A DNA stretch of 64,000 nucleotides from Flavihumibacter cheonanensis (GCF_022352215.1 NZ_JAKRWF010000002.1:186001-250000), one strand, 5' to 3'; positions 25,516 to 34,353 are shown, counted from the first letter of the stretch. A program made the numbers and translations. Notes: generated by a model not told the origin, from the letters alone.

Positions 25516-27486
25516 TTATTGTTTTTCGGGTAATATGATTGAGAATACAGCGCCTTCTCCTTCCTTTCCGGAAGCACTGATAAATCCATTGTGTCGCTCT
25601 GCAATTCGCTTACAAATGGCAAGGCCTATGCCTGATCCGGGATATTCTGATTTTCCATGCAGTCGCTGAAACACCTGGAATATACGTTGCTCGTATTCCT
25701 GGTCGAATCCAATGCCATGGTCGCGGATATCAATTTGTACATAACCAGAAGAGGGAGATAAAAAATGTTTTTCTTTTTCTTTTTTCGAAAGGGACTTGGA
25801 GCTCACTTCAATTAACGGAGCTTCGCCCGGTTTATGAAACTTGATGGAATTGGAAAGCAGATTAATGAACAACTGCCGGAGTAAGGATGGGATGCCATCC
25901 ACTATAGGTAGCATTCCCATTTCAATGGATGCCCCGGTTTCCTCGATGGATAATTCCAGGTCGCCTAATACATCACTGAATAACGCCGACAGGTCTACTG
26001 ATTCAAATGGCTGGCGGTTGCGGGTTACCCTGGATAGTTCCAGCAGGTTATCTATTAAATTCCGCATATGATCGGTAGCTACCTGCATGCGCTGAATATA
26101 CATCTGTCCTTCTTCCCCTACCTGATTGCTGAATTTTTGGGATAACCGGGACCCGAAAGTGGTGATCTTACGCAAGGGTTCCTGCAGATCATGGGAAGCA
26201 GCGTAGGCAAACTCTTCCAGTTCTTTGTTGGAACGGTTCAATTCCCGCAGGTTTCTTTGCAGATCAATCTCAACTTTTTTAATATGAGTAATATCGCGGG
26301 TATTGCCAATCATCCGGATCGGGTGGTTTTTATTATCCACTACAACAGTGCCTTTCGTATTTACAATTTTCAGGTTGCCCTTACCCGTTAGTATGCTGTA
26401 TTCAATTTCAAATTCCTTTTTTTCTTCCAATGCCTCTGTTACTACTTTTTGCACACGTTCCCGATCGTCTTCCACAATCTGGTTGAAATACCAGTTCATG
26501 GTCAGTGGTGTTACAAGGGAAGCCCGGTTGTATTCAAAAATCTGGAACAAACCATCCGACCAGGATATCATACGCGAATCCGCATTCCAGATAAAGATGC
26601 CGTAGTTTAACATGCGTTCGGTTTCTTTCTGAAACTCCTTGTTCGCATTGTATTCCATGGTCTGTTGGTACTGATCGCTGATGTCACGATTGATGCCATT
26701 CAGCTTTAGGACCCTCCCACTTTCATCTACTACCGGCTTGGTAATGGTATTCAGAAACAGACGCTTACCATCCATCCGTTCAATAGAGAAATCATGCCGG
26801 AATTCCTTTCCAGATGTTATAGCCGAGTCCACTTTCCCCCTTAATGTGTCCAGGTCTTTGGGGCAAACATGTTCATAAAATAACTTGTTTGGTATCTGAG
26901 GGTATTGCTGTCTGCTCAATCCCATTAACTGATACATACCATCTGACCACTCGGTTTTTCCTGTGATCAGATCATGACTCCACATGCCTACTCCCAGCAT
27001 CTGCTCTGTTTCCTGCATCAGTTTCCTGGCCGCAATGCGCTCTTCTTCCAATTTAAGCTGGTCGGTAATATCCTGCGATACCAGGAGCAAACTGGCAGGA
27101 GAGCCATCTTCATTGCGCCGCAAAACGGTGCCAACAGTACTGAATATGCGAAAACTTTGCTCCTTATGTGCCAGGCGACACTGGAAACAATGTTCTGATC
27201 CGTTCTTACTGAGTTTATCCAGCTCCGACAAAACAGTTGCCAGATCTTCCTGATAAACCAGCTGCGATAAATCCTCTTTCCAGGAAGCCACATCCTCCCA
27301 GGAATAACCCAGGAGGTCAGTAATCTTCCGGTTGATATAACGAATCTTTCCCTTGCCCGGATCATATACATAAATCAGGGCCGGAAATAAATTGGTGATT
27401 TGTTTCACCAGTTCTTCGTTGCTTTCTCCCGATGCCAGTAATTGCCGGAGCTGTTGAATCGGGATCAGATCATTTTCTACGGTCAT
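25516..27486 (-). CDS. Soluble triple-PAS sensor histidine kinase
   Basis: A 656-aa kinase with no transmembrane segment. Three PAS/PAC domains at about 25-145, 160-280 and 290-405 (each ending xxDIT/SxxK). The HisKA has H432 in FAYAASHDLQEPLRKI, the Bacteroidota-typical SHDLQEP form. The HATPase has RDHGIGFDQEY and GSGIGLAICKRI. It may sense cytoplasmic redox or a ligand through PAS. Its ATG overlaps the stop of the upstream NtrC-type regulator by one base (TAATG), indicating translational coupling; that regulator is the likely partner. Confidence 0.92.
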   Translation of the reverse strand: MTVENDLIPIQQLRQLLASGESNEELVKQITNLFPALIYVYDPGKGKIRYINRKITDLLGYSWEDVASWKEDLSQLVYQEDLATVLSELDKLSKNGSEHCFQCRLAHKEQSFRIFSTVGTVLRRNEDGSPASLLLVSQDITDQLKLEEERIAARKLMQETEQMLGVGMWSHDLITGKTEWSDGMYQLMGLSRQQYPQIPNKLFYEHVCPKDLDTLRGKVDSAITSGKEFRHDFSIERMDGKRLFLNTITKPVVDESGRVLKLNGINRDISDQYQQTMEYNANKEFQKETERMLNYGIFIWNADSRMISWSDGLFQIFEYNRASLVTPLTMNWYFNQIVEDDRERVQKVVTEALEEKKEFEIEYSILTGKGNLKIVNTKGTVVVDNKNHPIRMIGNTRDITHIKKVEIDLQRNLRELNRSNKELEEFAYAASHDLQEPLRKITTFGSRLSQKFSNQVGEEGQMYIQRMQVATDHMRNLIDNLLELSRVTRNRQPFESVDLSALFSDVLGDLELSIEETGASIEMGMLPIVDGIPSLLRQLFINLLSNSIKFHKPGEAPLIEVSSKSLSKKEKEKHFLSPSSGYVQIDIRDHGIGFDQEYEQRIFQVFQRLHGKSEYPGSGIGLAICKRIAERHNGFISASGKEGEGAVFSIILPEKQ

Positions 27487-28949
27487 TACAGATTATTAAA
27501 TTGCTGGTACTGCTTCATCTTGTTGTACAGGGTTTTACGATCAATATTCAGCAGTTTGGCAGCTTTGGTCTTATTGAAATTGGATTGCTTCAATGCTTCT
27601 ACAATCATTTCATATTCCGCATCAATACTTACGGCTTTGAGACTGTTCTCGTGAAATGATGGAACTGAAGGAACGAATGTGTTTTCAGGGGGTAAAGGAG
27701 CAACAGGGGCAGCCACTGCAGCTGCAGGAGCCGGGGTCGTTTCAGCTGATAGCTTTTGATGATAAATGATTTCAAAAGGCAGGGATTGCAAACCGACGAT
27801 GGGGCCATCGGTTAACAAGGCCGCACGTTTTACTACGTTTTTCAGTTCACGCAGGTTTCCATACCAGTGGTAACTGTTGAACACCTGCTGAACTTCCGGT
27901 GAAAAATCAACGATGTTTTTTCCCAGCTCGCGATTGGTAGCAGCCAGGAAATGTCTCGCATATAACAAAATGTCCTCAGCCCGCTCTCTAAGGGGAGGTA
28001 AATTAATCGAGAATTCGTTAAATCGATGATAGAGATCCTCCCGAAACTTACCAACGCGGGCCGCATCCCATAATTTTTCATTACTAGCTACAATAATCCG
28101 CAGATCCAGTTCAATGTCTCTATTGCCACCCACCCGACGGATTTTTCTTTCCTGCACCACCCGCAACAAAGCCACCTGGATATCATACGGCAGGTTCGCG
28201 ATTTCATCCAGGAAAATCGTTCCGCCATTCGCGAGCTCCATACTTCCGATCTTCTGGTTCAGTGCACCAGTAAAAGATCCTTTTTCATGACCAAAGAGTT
28301 CACTGCCTGCCAGTTCCCGGGAAAGCGCACCACAGTCGATCGCAATAAAAGGCTGATTGCGCCTGCTGCTTTGTGCATGGATTTTTTGCGCGATGGCTTC
28401 CTTGCCACTACCACTTTCACCATATATAATCACACTGTAATTGGTTGGCGCCACCAGTTCAATCTGCTTCAGAATATTCAGCATTTCCGGTGTTTTACCA
28501 AAAATGTATTTATCATCTGTTTCAGCCGGTTTTGACTTTCGATTTGCCGGCGCAACCTGAGGTACCGCTTCAGCAGGTGTCTGATTACCCTGCTTTTCCA
28601 ACGCTTTTTTGATAGTCACTAAAATTTCATCGGGGAATACAGGTTTGGTTACATAATCATAGGCGCCGAGCTTCAACATCTCCACCGCCATTTTAACATC
28701 ACTGTAACCAGTAATAATTATGAAAGGAATATCGGGATAGATTTCCCTTGTTTTGATCAATACCTGCTTTCCATCCATATCCTCCAGACGGAAATCACAA
28801 AGAATTAAATCAGGTCTGTCTGCGCTAATGTGTTCCAATGCCTTTCTTCCGTTGTAATGCTCTACCACCTGGAATCCGCGTTTTGTCAGAAAGCGGTTCA
28901 GGAGGAGGCACATGTCCCGATCATCATCAATTACCAAAATTTTCTGCAT
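27486..28949 (-). CDS. NtrC-type sigma-54-dependent response regulator
   Basis: A 487-aa enhancer-binding protein. Receiver with phospho-acceptor D52 (LCDFRLEDMDG). AAA+ domain: Walker A GESGSGKE at 177-184, sigma-54 contact loop GSFTGA at 224-229 and GTIFLDEIANLP Walker B region. A proline/alanine-rich linker precedes a Fis-type HTH (NKTKAAKLLNIDRKTLYNKM) at the C-terminus. It activates RNA polymerase carrying sigma-54, whose gene lies 20 bases upstream. The ATG at 28949 is chosen because the start at 28979 would overlap rpoN. Confidence 0.95.
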   Translation of the reverse strand: MQKILVIDDDRDMCLLLNRFLTKRGFQVVEHYNGRKALEHISADRPDLILCDFRLEDMDGKQVLIKTREIYPDIPFIIITGYSDVKMAVEMLKLGAYDYVTKPVFPDEILVTIKKALEKQGNQTPAEAVPQVAPANRKSKPAETDDKYIFGKTPEMLNILKQIELVAPTNYSVIIYGESGSGKEAIAQKIHAQSSRRNQPFIAIDCGALSRELAGSELFGHEKGSFTGALNQKIGSMELANGGTIFLDEIANLPYDIQVALLRVVQERKIRRVGGNRDIELDLRIIVASNEKLWDAARVGKFREDLYHRFNEFSINLPPLRERAEDILLYARHFLAATNRELGKNIVDFSPEVQQVFNSYHWYGNLRELKNVVKRAALLTDGPIVGLQSLPFEIIYHQKLSAETTPAPAAAVAAPVAPLPPENTFVPSVPSFHENSLKAVSIDAEYEMIVEALKQSNFNKTKAAKLLNIDRKTLYNKMKQYQQFNNL

Positions 28950-28969
28950 GGTCTGTTGTAGTTTTTGTA

Positions 28970-30379
28970 TTAAGCCCAAATGGCGCGAACCTGTGCTACC
29001 GGAATATGGAGGAGATCACGATATTTTGCGACCGTTCTCCTCGCCACTTTGAATCCTTTATTCAGTAAGATGCCAACCAATTGCTGATCTGTGTATGGAT
29101 TGCGTTTGTCTTCCCGCTCGATCACTTCCTCCAGCGCATGCCGGATCACCCGATTGCTGATCACTTCACCTTCCTTGTTCTCAATTCCCTCTGTAAACAA
29201 CTCCTTAAGGTGAATAGTACCAAATGGCGTTTGAGCATATTTGTTAGACGTGAGTCTGGATACTGTAGAAATATCCAGTCCTACTTTATCGGCAATATGT
29301 TTCAGTACCATCGGCTGCAATTTATTGATATCTCCTTCTTCAAAATACGCTTCCTGCATCTGCAAAATGGCCTTGGTGATTTTCATGATGCTTTCATTGC
29401 GTTGTTTGATCGCATACAATAACCAATTCGCAGATTGCATTTTGGATCGCAGGTACTGCAGAGCAGCCTTGTCTTTGGTCTGGTCCATATTCTCCTGAAG
29501 GGAATCACTCATGCGGAACTGCTCACTGTGAATACCACATACGGTAATCGTGAAATCCTCACCGTTGCGACTGATCTCCACATCCGGAACAATATTATTC
29601 TTCGGACTCAAAGAATGTGCATCCCCTGCCACCGGGCGCATGGGTAATTTGCTCAAAAAGAGCACCAACTCCCGGAATTCAGATTCTTCCAAATCCAGTT
29701 TATCCATCAGTTTTTCAAAACGCCGGTTTTTAAACTCCTCATAATAGTTGGCCAACAATTCGATGGCTTTTCGCTCTATCAGACTTTTCTTTTTTTTCGC
29801 CTGCAACTGCAACAGCCAGCTTTCGCCTATAGAACGGGCTCCAATACCAAGGGGCTCCAGTTGCTGGATATAGTTCAATACCGATTCAATCTCTTCCGGA
29901 GTAGTGAGGAACTGTGAAAAAGAGAAATCGTCCGCGATGGTTTCCATATCTTTTTCCAATAGACCAGTCTCTTCCAGGCAATCAATCAGGTAATTACCAA
30001 TAGCGATTTCGCGATCAGACAAATTGAGGAGAAACAATTGCCCCTTTGCCGCTTCCCGAAAATCTACCTGTGCAGCCAGGGGGCGCTCCGGCATATCCGA
30101 CTCATTGAAATAGTTGGCATATTCCACTTTATAGTCAGGTACATCATTATCCGCATATTCTTCCCAATCCTTATAATCGGCTGCTGCTTCGCGATTGTAT
30201 TCGTCTGAACCAGCATCTTCCTTGTGTTCAGCTACTTCTTCCAGGTAAGGGTTTTGCTCCAGTTCCTGGCGGATGTGTAATAATAATTCCTGGCTGTTGT
30301 ACTGGAACAGGTTCAATAACTGAATCTGTTGCGGTAAGATCTTTTGTGTCTGCTGCTGTGATTGGTTTTGGCTGATCAT
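28970..30379 (-). CDS. rpoN: RNA polymerase sigma-54 factor
   Basis: A 469-aa sigma-54. Region I is Gln-rich (QQIQLLNLFQYNSQELLLHI) and is followed by an acidic region II. The core-binding domain and the HTH (ISTVSRLTSNKYAQTPFG) come next. The C-terminus carries the RpoN box ARRTVAKYRDLLHIP, which contacts the -24 element. Complete family length. A TTG three codons upstream is also in frame, but the ATG at 30379 is used. It is the first gene of a four-gene leftward operon with its own activator and two kinases. Confidence 0.96.
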   Translation of the reverse strand: MISQNQSQQQTQKILPQQIQLLNLFQYNSQELLLHIRQELEQNPYLEEVAEHKEDAGSDEYNREAAADYKDWEEYADNDVPDYKVEYANYFNESDMPERPLAAQVDFREAAKGQLFLLNLSDREIAIGNYLIDCLEETGLLEKDMETIADDFSFSQFLTTPEEIESVLNYIQQLEPLGIGARSIGESWLLQLQAKKKKSLIERKAIELLANYYEEFKNRRFEKLMDKLDLEESEFRELVLFLSKLPMRPVAGDAHSLSPKNNIVPDVEISRNGEDFTITVCGIHSEQFRMSDSLQENMDQTKDKAALQYLRSKMQSANWLLYAIKQRNESIMKITKAILQMQEAYFEEGDINKLQPMVLKHIADKVGLDISTVSRLTSNKYAQTPFGTIHLKELFTEGIENKEGEVISNRVIRHALEEVIEREDKRNPYTDQQLVGILLNKGFKVARRTVAKYRDLLHIPVAQVRAIWA

Positions 30380-30445
30380 AAACAAGAGTTTAACAGTTAT
30401 ATAGAATCAATCCAAAAGCCAGAATTCGCAGGGTTCCACAGATTT

Positions 30446-30497
30446 CAAATTTATTTTCTAACAACCTGATTTATAGTACCTTAAACTTTTAAATTTG
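30446..30497. promoter_or_regulatory. Candidate divergent promoters for rpoN and the CHASE3 kinase
   Basis: Bacteroidota -7-like boxes TAAATTTG occur on the + strand at 30490-30497 (79 bases upstream of 30576) and on the - strand at 30453-30446 (67 bases upstream of rpoN). Clear -33 TTTG elements at the right spacing were not found. Low to moderate confidence. Confidence 0.35.
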
Positions 30498-30548
30498 TTA
30501 TTAGAAAAGCGGGGCGTGGACAATCAAATTTAGATCATTGTAGCCAAT

Positions 30549-30567
30549 ATTCCCCAATTCGGGGAAT
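30549..30567 (+). promoter_or_regulatory. Hairpin just upstream of the CHASE3 kinase start
   Basis: ATTCCCC (30549-30555) pairs with GGGGAAT (30561-30567) around a 5-base loop. It ends 8 bases before the ATG, so it could hide the initiation region or serve as an operator. Confidence 0.4.
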
Positions 30568-30575
30568 TAATAATC

Positions 30576-31970
30576 ATGAAGCGCAATATTTTCCTTTACC
30601 TGATGATTGGTTTCACCACAACCCTGATTGTTATGGTGATTTTCAGCCTGCTTAGCTTTCAGCGGATGAACTCAATGATTCGCTATTCCAACCAGGTGGA
30701 GCATACTTATAAGGTGATTGGCAGTCTGAAAAGTTTAAGTGATCTGATATCAGGTGCAGAAACTTCTATGCGGGGTTTTATCATCACACGCGACAGCGGC
30801 TATATTGTGCCGATGGATTCAGTTCGCAGAGAATACAATCAAAATTTGCAGGAACTGGGCCAGTTGGTATCCGATAATCCCCGCCAGCAAAACAGGCTGG
30901 CAATGATCCGCAGTACCTTGCAACTGCGGCTGCAATTACTGGAGTCTGTTGAATCATCTATTGAAAATGACTCCTCCTATACTTCCATTTTACAGCGTGT
31001 AGCCAAAGGCCGGGATCTGATGGCGAGTTTCCACGAAAACCTGGACCTGATGGAAGCAGAAGAAGCTGGCCTGCTTGATCAGCGTTTCCAGCAGAAAGAA
31101 CGCTTTCAGAAACTGACCTCCCGCACGTTCCTGACTGCAGTTGCTATTGTGGGGATCATCTTCCTTGCATTTTTTATCCTGTTGGTAAAAGCCATATTGG
31201 ATCGTTTCCGCTTCCAGCAGGAATTACAGGAGCAATTGCTTTCTCTCAAACAAAGCAATGATGAATTATCCCAGCTGGCTTTCGCATCCTCCCATGATTT
31301 ACAGGAGCCGGTAAGGAAGATCAGAACCTTTACTGACCGGCTGCGCATCCGCCAAAAGGAAAAGCTGGATGAGGAAGGCAAAATGATCCTGGATCGTATA
31401 GATGCTTCGGGCAAACGCCTCCAGGGAATGCTGGAAGATATCTCAACTTATATGAACCTGCTGGAATGGAAGGAAGCAGCATTTGTGGTCTCTGTCAGAA
31501 AATTATGGGAGGAAGTAATGGCCGCGGAGCAAGAAAGAATCAATGAAACCGGGGCAATCATCACTATTGGAGAAATGCCCGACCTCGAAGTCCATCCCTC
31601 CATGGTGAAAAAGATGTTTCGTGCCTTACTCGACAATGCACTGACATATTGTAAACAAGGAATAGCACCTGTTATCAAAATCACGCATAAAGAATTGAAT
31701 GTGAGTGATATCGGGGTGAAAGGCCTTCCAACGCTGCAAAAGCAATATCACGCTATCACCATAGAGGACAATGGAATCGGGTTTGAAAATGATTTCAAAG
31801 AGAAGGTATTCCAGCTCTTCCGCCGACTGCATACCCAGGAAGAGCGTTCGGGCAAAGGTATCGGCCTTGCCATCTGCCAGCGGGTGATGGCCAACCACAA
31901 TGGCGTTATAGATGCCCATGCGGTGGTGAACCGTGGTGCAGCTTTCACTATGTATTTCCCCAAAAGCTGA
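30576..31970 (+). CDS. CHASE3-domain sensor histidine kinase
   Basis: A 464-aa membrane kinase. Transmembrane helices at about 5-27 and 186-208 bracket a periplasmic CHASE3 helical sensor (ISGAETSMRGFIITRDSGYI). The HisKA has H240 in FASSHDLQEPVRKI and the HATPase has EDNGIGFENDFKEK and GKGIGLAICQRV. It is closely similar in kinase core to the triple-PAS kinase. No partner gene is adjacent in the same operon, but two orphan receivers lie 0.3-2 kb downstream. Divergent from rpoN. Confidence 0.92.
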   Translation: MKRNIFLYLMIGFTTTLIVMVIFSLLSFQRMNSMIRYSNQVEHTYKVIGSLKSLSDLISGAETSMRGFIITRDSGYIVPMDSVRREYNQNLQELGQLVSDNPRQQNRLAMIRSTLQLRLQLLESVESSIENDSSYTSILQRVAKGRDLMASFHENLDLMEAEEAGLLDQRFQQKERFQKLTSRTFLTAVAIVGIIFLAFFILLVKAILDRFRFQQELQEQLLSLKQSNDELSQLAFASSHDLQEPVRKIRTFTDRLRIRQKEKLDEEGKMILDRIDASGKRLQGMLEDISTYMNLLEWKEAAFVVSVRKLWEEVMAAEQERINETGAIITIGEMPDLEVHPSMVKKMFRALLDNALTYCKQGIAPVIKITHKELNVSDIGVKGLPTLQKQYHAITIEDNGIGFENDFKEKVFQLFRRLHTQEERSGKGIGLAICQRVMANHNGVIDAHAVVNRGAAFTMYFPKS

Positions 31971-32049
31971 TTCACTCCGCCTTCAGCGGATGGCATGATT
32001 ATTTAAAAGCAGGGGTTGAGCCCTATTTCATCACCAAAAACATATTATC

Positions 32050-32214
32050 ATGTTACGCTGGACAATCATTTTTCTCGTAGTAGCAATCATTGCTGCTGTG
32101 TTTGGATTCGGCGGTATTGCAGCTAGCGCCGCAGGAATTGCCAAAATTCTTTTTTATATCTTCATCGTCCTATTCCTGATATCCTTGATTTCAGGGATGT
32201 TACGCAAAGGGTAA
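32050..32214 (+). CDS. DUF1328-family small membrane protein
   Basis: A 54-aa protein with two transmembrane helices ([20 protein letters not shown] and [20 protein letters not shown]), the central ASAAGIAK turn typical of DUF1328, and a basic end LRKG. Family members are widespread and often stress-induced; the role is unknown. ATG at 32050, TAA at 32214, followed by a terminator hairpin. Confidence 0.88.
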   Translation: MLRWTIIFLVVAIIAAVFGFGGIAASAAGIAKILFYIFIVLFLISLISGMLRKG

Positions 32215-32230
32215 TGCAAATTCTTTAAAA

Positions 32231-32255
32231 AGGGCAGCTCAACACTGCCCTTTGT
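32231..32255 (+). terminator. Terminator of the DUF1328 gene
   Basis: Stem AGGGCAG (32231-32237) pairs with CTGCCCT (32245-32251), preceded by A5 and followed by a T-rich stretch. It lies between DUF1328 and the response regulator. Confidence 0.7.
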
Positions 32256-32272
32256 TTGTACCTTTATTTAAT

Positions 32273-32704
32273 ATGAGTAAAGTTTATATCCTGGTAGCAG
32301 AAGACGATGCAGATGACCGCTTCCTGCTTGAAACCGCTTTCGCAGAAAATGGATTCAAGGGGAAACTTGAGTTTGTAGAGAACGGTGTGGAGTTGCTCGA
32401 TTATTTGCGAAACCTCAAAAAAGAGGACGCCAATACCGACCATCCCCTACCTGGATTTATTCTGCTCGATCTGAATATGCCCAAAAAAGATGGACGCGAG
32501 GTGCTCAAGGAAATCAAAGAGGATCCCCGTTTTAAGAAGATCCCCGTGATTGTGTTTACAACTACCAAGAATGAAAATGAAATCAATCGTTGTTACGAAC
32601 TGGGTGCGAATACCTATGTAGTTAAACCGGTTGGTTTTGAAAACCTGGTTAAAACAATTGAAGATATCCGCTCTTATTGGTTCAGCACGGCCCAGATTCC
32701 TTAA
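32273..32704 (+). CDS. Single-domain response regulator (Rcp1-like)
   Basis: A 143-aa stand-alone receiver. Acidic pocket EDDADD near residue 10-15, phospho-acceptor D66 in FILLDLNMPKKDG, and the conserved Lys in VVKPVGF. The ENGVELLDYLRN insertion is typical of Rcp1-like receivers that partner phytochrome/bacteriophytochrome-type or CHASE3 kinases. No output domain, so it probably relays phosphate or binds a target protein. The ATG at 32273 replaces an upstream TTG. The stop overlaps the stop of the convergent gene. Confidence 0.9.
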   Translation: MSKVYILVAEDDADDRFLLETAFAENGFKGKLEFVENGVELLDYLRNLKKEDANTDHPLPGFILLDLNMPKKDGREVLKEIKEDPRFKKIPVIVFTTTKNENEINRCYELGANTYVVKPVGFENLVKTIEDIRSYWFSTAQIP

Positions 32705-33093
32705 GAAGGAACAGCCGATGCGTTTTCTTTCTTTCCCCTAAAAATAGATTTAATTCCTGCTAATAGCCCTGCACCCTTTTTATCAAAGAGGTTACTTACA
32801 AGATTCCTCACCAGGATAGGTGCACCTAATCTCGTCAGGAATCCTGCCTGCCGGAAAAGGGTTTTGCGCATGACCATATCGATACCCAGATCCAGCCCCA
32901 ATTTCAACAAAGGATTATCTGATTTCCTGGAACTGAATAAACTCAGCGATCCCAGAAATTTGGTAGCCGGCTCCAGTTCTTCTTCAATGCCTTCCCAACT
33001 GCGTCTGAGCTGATTTTTCTGTACCAGCAGAAGGCTTTTCAAACGGGCCTTCTCAGCCAGCAAATCATCGTGGTTTCTGATCGGATTTGTCAT
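32701..33093 (-). CDS. Hypothetical 130-aa protein of the YtxH/holin-like cluster
   Basis: A basic, helical protein (LLAEKARLKSLLLVQKNQL near the N-terminus; ILVRNLVSNLFDKKGAGLL later). It has no obvious transmembrane helix but has amphipathic stretches. It overlaps the holin-like gene upstream by 29 bases, so the two are translationally linked. In Bacteroidota, similar proteins follow YtxH and phage-holin-like genes in a conserved envelope-stress cluster. Function unknown. Confidence 0.7.
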   Translation of the reverse strand: MTNPIRNHDDLLAEKARLKSLLLVQKNQLRRSWEGIEEELEPATKFLGSLSLFSSRKSDNPLLKLGLDLGIDMVMRKTLFRQAGFLTRLGAPILVRNLVSNLFDKKGAGLLAGIKSIFRGKKENASAVPS

Positions 33094-33427
33094 AAATAGC
33101 TTGTATTATCTGGTTACGTATCAGCGGTACCAGGAGTGATTTACGAAATAGGAGCAGAGCGGCCAGCAGGAGTAAAAAAATGCCACCTACAATGAAAAAC
33201 CCGGCTTTCATATTATCCATAGATTCCCCAATCCACCAGGCCAGGCCAATGCCGCCAAAGAAAATCACGATGAGTCCAAAAATTGCTGCAGCCATCGCTA
33301 CCACACTTACAGAACTCGCCTTGGCTACTTTTTCAGTTGCATTAACTACTGTCAACCGGTAATAGGTATCTAGTAATTCACTTCCCTGTTCCAGCAAATC
33401 CGCCACTTTTGATTTTAATGCATCCAT
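33065..33427 (-). CDS. Phage-holin-superfamily-III-like membrane protein (DUF1469-like)
   Basis: A 120-aa protein with two transmembrane helices (about 45-68, VVAMAAAIFGLIVIFFGGIGL; and 76-97, FFIVGGIFLLLLAALLLF) after a charged N-terminal helix. This is the layout of the DUF1469 or putative actinobacterial holin family, which in Bacteroidota is chromosomal and not phage related. The ATG at 33427 (MDALKSKVADL) is preferred over 33460. It lies between YtxH-like and helical genes. Confidence 0.8.
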   Translation of the reverse strand: MDALKSKVADLLEQGSELLDTYYRLTVVNATEKVAKASSVSVVAMAAAIFGLIVIFFGGIGLAWWIGESMDNMKAGFFIVGGIFLLLLAALLLFRKSLLVPLIRNQIIQAIYDKSDQKPR

Positions 33428-33489
33428 GCTCTTTGATTGTGGAATTATAAAATGTCGCACTGCCTAACCCGACAGTGCGACTCTACTGC

Positions 33490-33726
33490 TTAGCTCATAG
33501 AATGTGCAACATCCTCTGCTTTAGCAGACATTTTTTTGGCTGCTGAACTCATTTCTGATTTTTTATCGTTCAGCCAGGAGCCCAGTTCATCTGCCCAGTT
33601 CTTTGCGTTGTCGGCAATTTTAGTACGAAGGTCTTTTCCTTTTTCAGGCGCAATCAACATCCCGATCGCTACTCCGGCGGCTGCTGCGCCTAAAACTCCC
33701 AATACAATTTTTGATGTGTTTGTCAT
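33490..33726 (-). CDS. YtxH-domain protein
   Basis: A 78-aa protein with an N-terminal glycine/alanine-rich transmembrane helix (VLGVLGAAAAGVAIGMLIAPEKGKDLR), the YtxH signature, followed by a long charged amphipathic helix (AKKMSAKAEDVAHSM). Known as general-stress proteins in Bacillus; the role here is unknown. The ATG at 33726 is used. First gene of a leftward trio with the holin-like and 130-aa genes. Confidence 0.88.
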   Translation of the reverse strand: MTNTSKIVLGVLGAAAAGVAIGMLIAPEKGKDLRTKIADNAKNWADELGSWLNDKKSEMSSAAKKMSAKAEDVAHSMS

Positions 33727-33770
33727 GATATTAAGTTTACTGGTTACAAATTTTAATCTGAATAAATAGG

Positions 33771-33786
33771 TCAAAACTTCATGCCA
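33771..33786 (-). promoter_or_regulatory. Possible sigma-54-like element upstream of the YtxH trio
   Basis: Leftward TGGCATG-N4-TTTGA, 45 bases before the YtxH start. The -24 half matches the sigma-54 consensus in 6 of 7 positions. Confidence 0.3.
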
Positions 33787-33922
33787 GAACAAACTTTGCC
33801 TATTTTAGCCCCATCCTGCTTTTCAGGCGAAAATGAATGGGGAAATTGATCCCCAAGAGGATAAGGATTCACCCCTTGTCCACCGTAAAAAATTGTGGCA
33901 ATTTTTTTGTTCAAGTTTAAAC

Positions 33923-34270
33923 ATGGGTTCAGCCAAAAAAATACTAATCGTAGATGATGAAGAAGACTTGTGTTTGCTGATGAAGATCTATTTCAGCCGG
34001 AAACAATACGATGTATCCATCGCAAACACCCTGCAGGAAGGATTAGCCAAATTAGAATCCCTGCAACCGGATGTTCTTTTTCTCGATAATAATCTGCCCG
34101 ACGGACTCGGGTGGGATTATGCGCCGGAAATTCTTGACAAATACCCGGACCTGGAATTACACCTGATCAGTGCCTTTCACCCCAATATCCCCCAGAATGT
34201 GGATCGGGCAAGGCTTAAGATCATGGAAAAACCCTTTACTCAAAAACAATTGAATGAACTAGGTTACTAG
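33923..34270 (+). CDS. Single-domain response regulator
   Basis: A 115-aa receiver only. Acidic pocket DDEED at 11-15; phospho-acceptor D55 in VLFLDNNLPDGLGW; conserved Lys in MEKPF. It ends right after the receiver fold, with no output domain. The ATG at 33923 begins directly at the first beta-strand; the open frame extends upstream but looks non-coding. An orphan that could serve the CHASE3 or PAS kinases nearby. Confidence 0.88.
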   Translation: MGSAKKILIVDDEEDLCLLMKIYFSRKQYDVSIANTLQEGLAKLESLQPDVLFLDNNLPDGLGWDYAPEILDKYPDLELHLISAFHPNIPQNVDRARLKIMEKPFTQKQLNELGY

Positions 34271-34303
34271 AGGACTGCCCGCTGGTTTGCTCTTCTTTAT
34301 AAA

Positions 34304-34336
34304 AAAGTCCCGCTGCGTTGAAGCCAGCGGGACTTT
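34304..34336. terminator. Bidirectional terminator
   Basis: A perfect 12-bp stem (34304-34315 with 34325-34336). An A run to its left gives a T run for the leftward 1066-aa gene; the hairpin may also end the response-regulator transcript. Confidence 0.88.
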
Positions 34337-34353
34337 GAATTTTATCCAATTCC

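Noticed and set aside
33065-33427. Prophage holin
   Set aside because: No other phage genes lie nearby; the protein belongs to the chromosomal holin-like cluster with YtxH.
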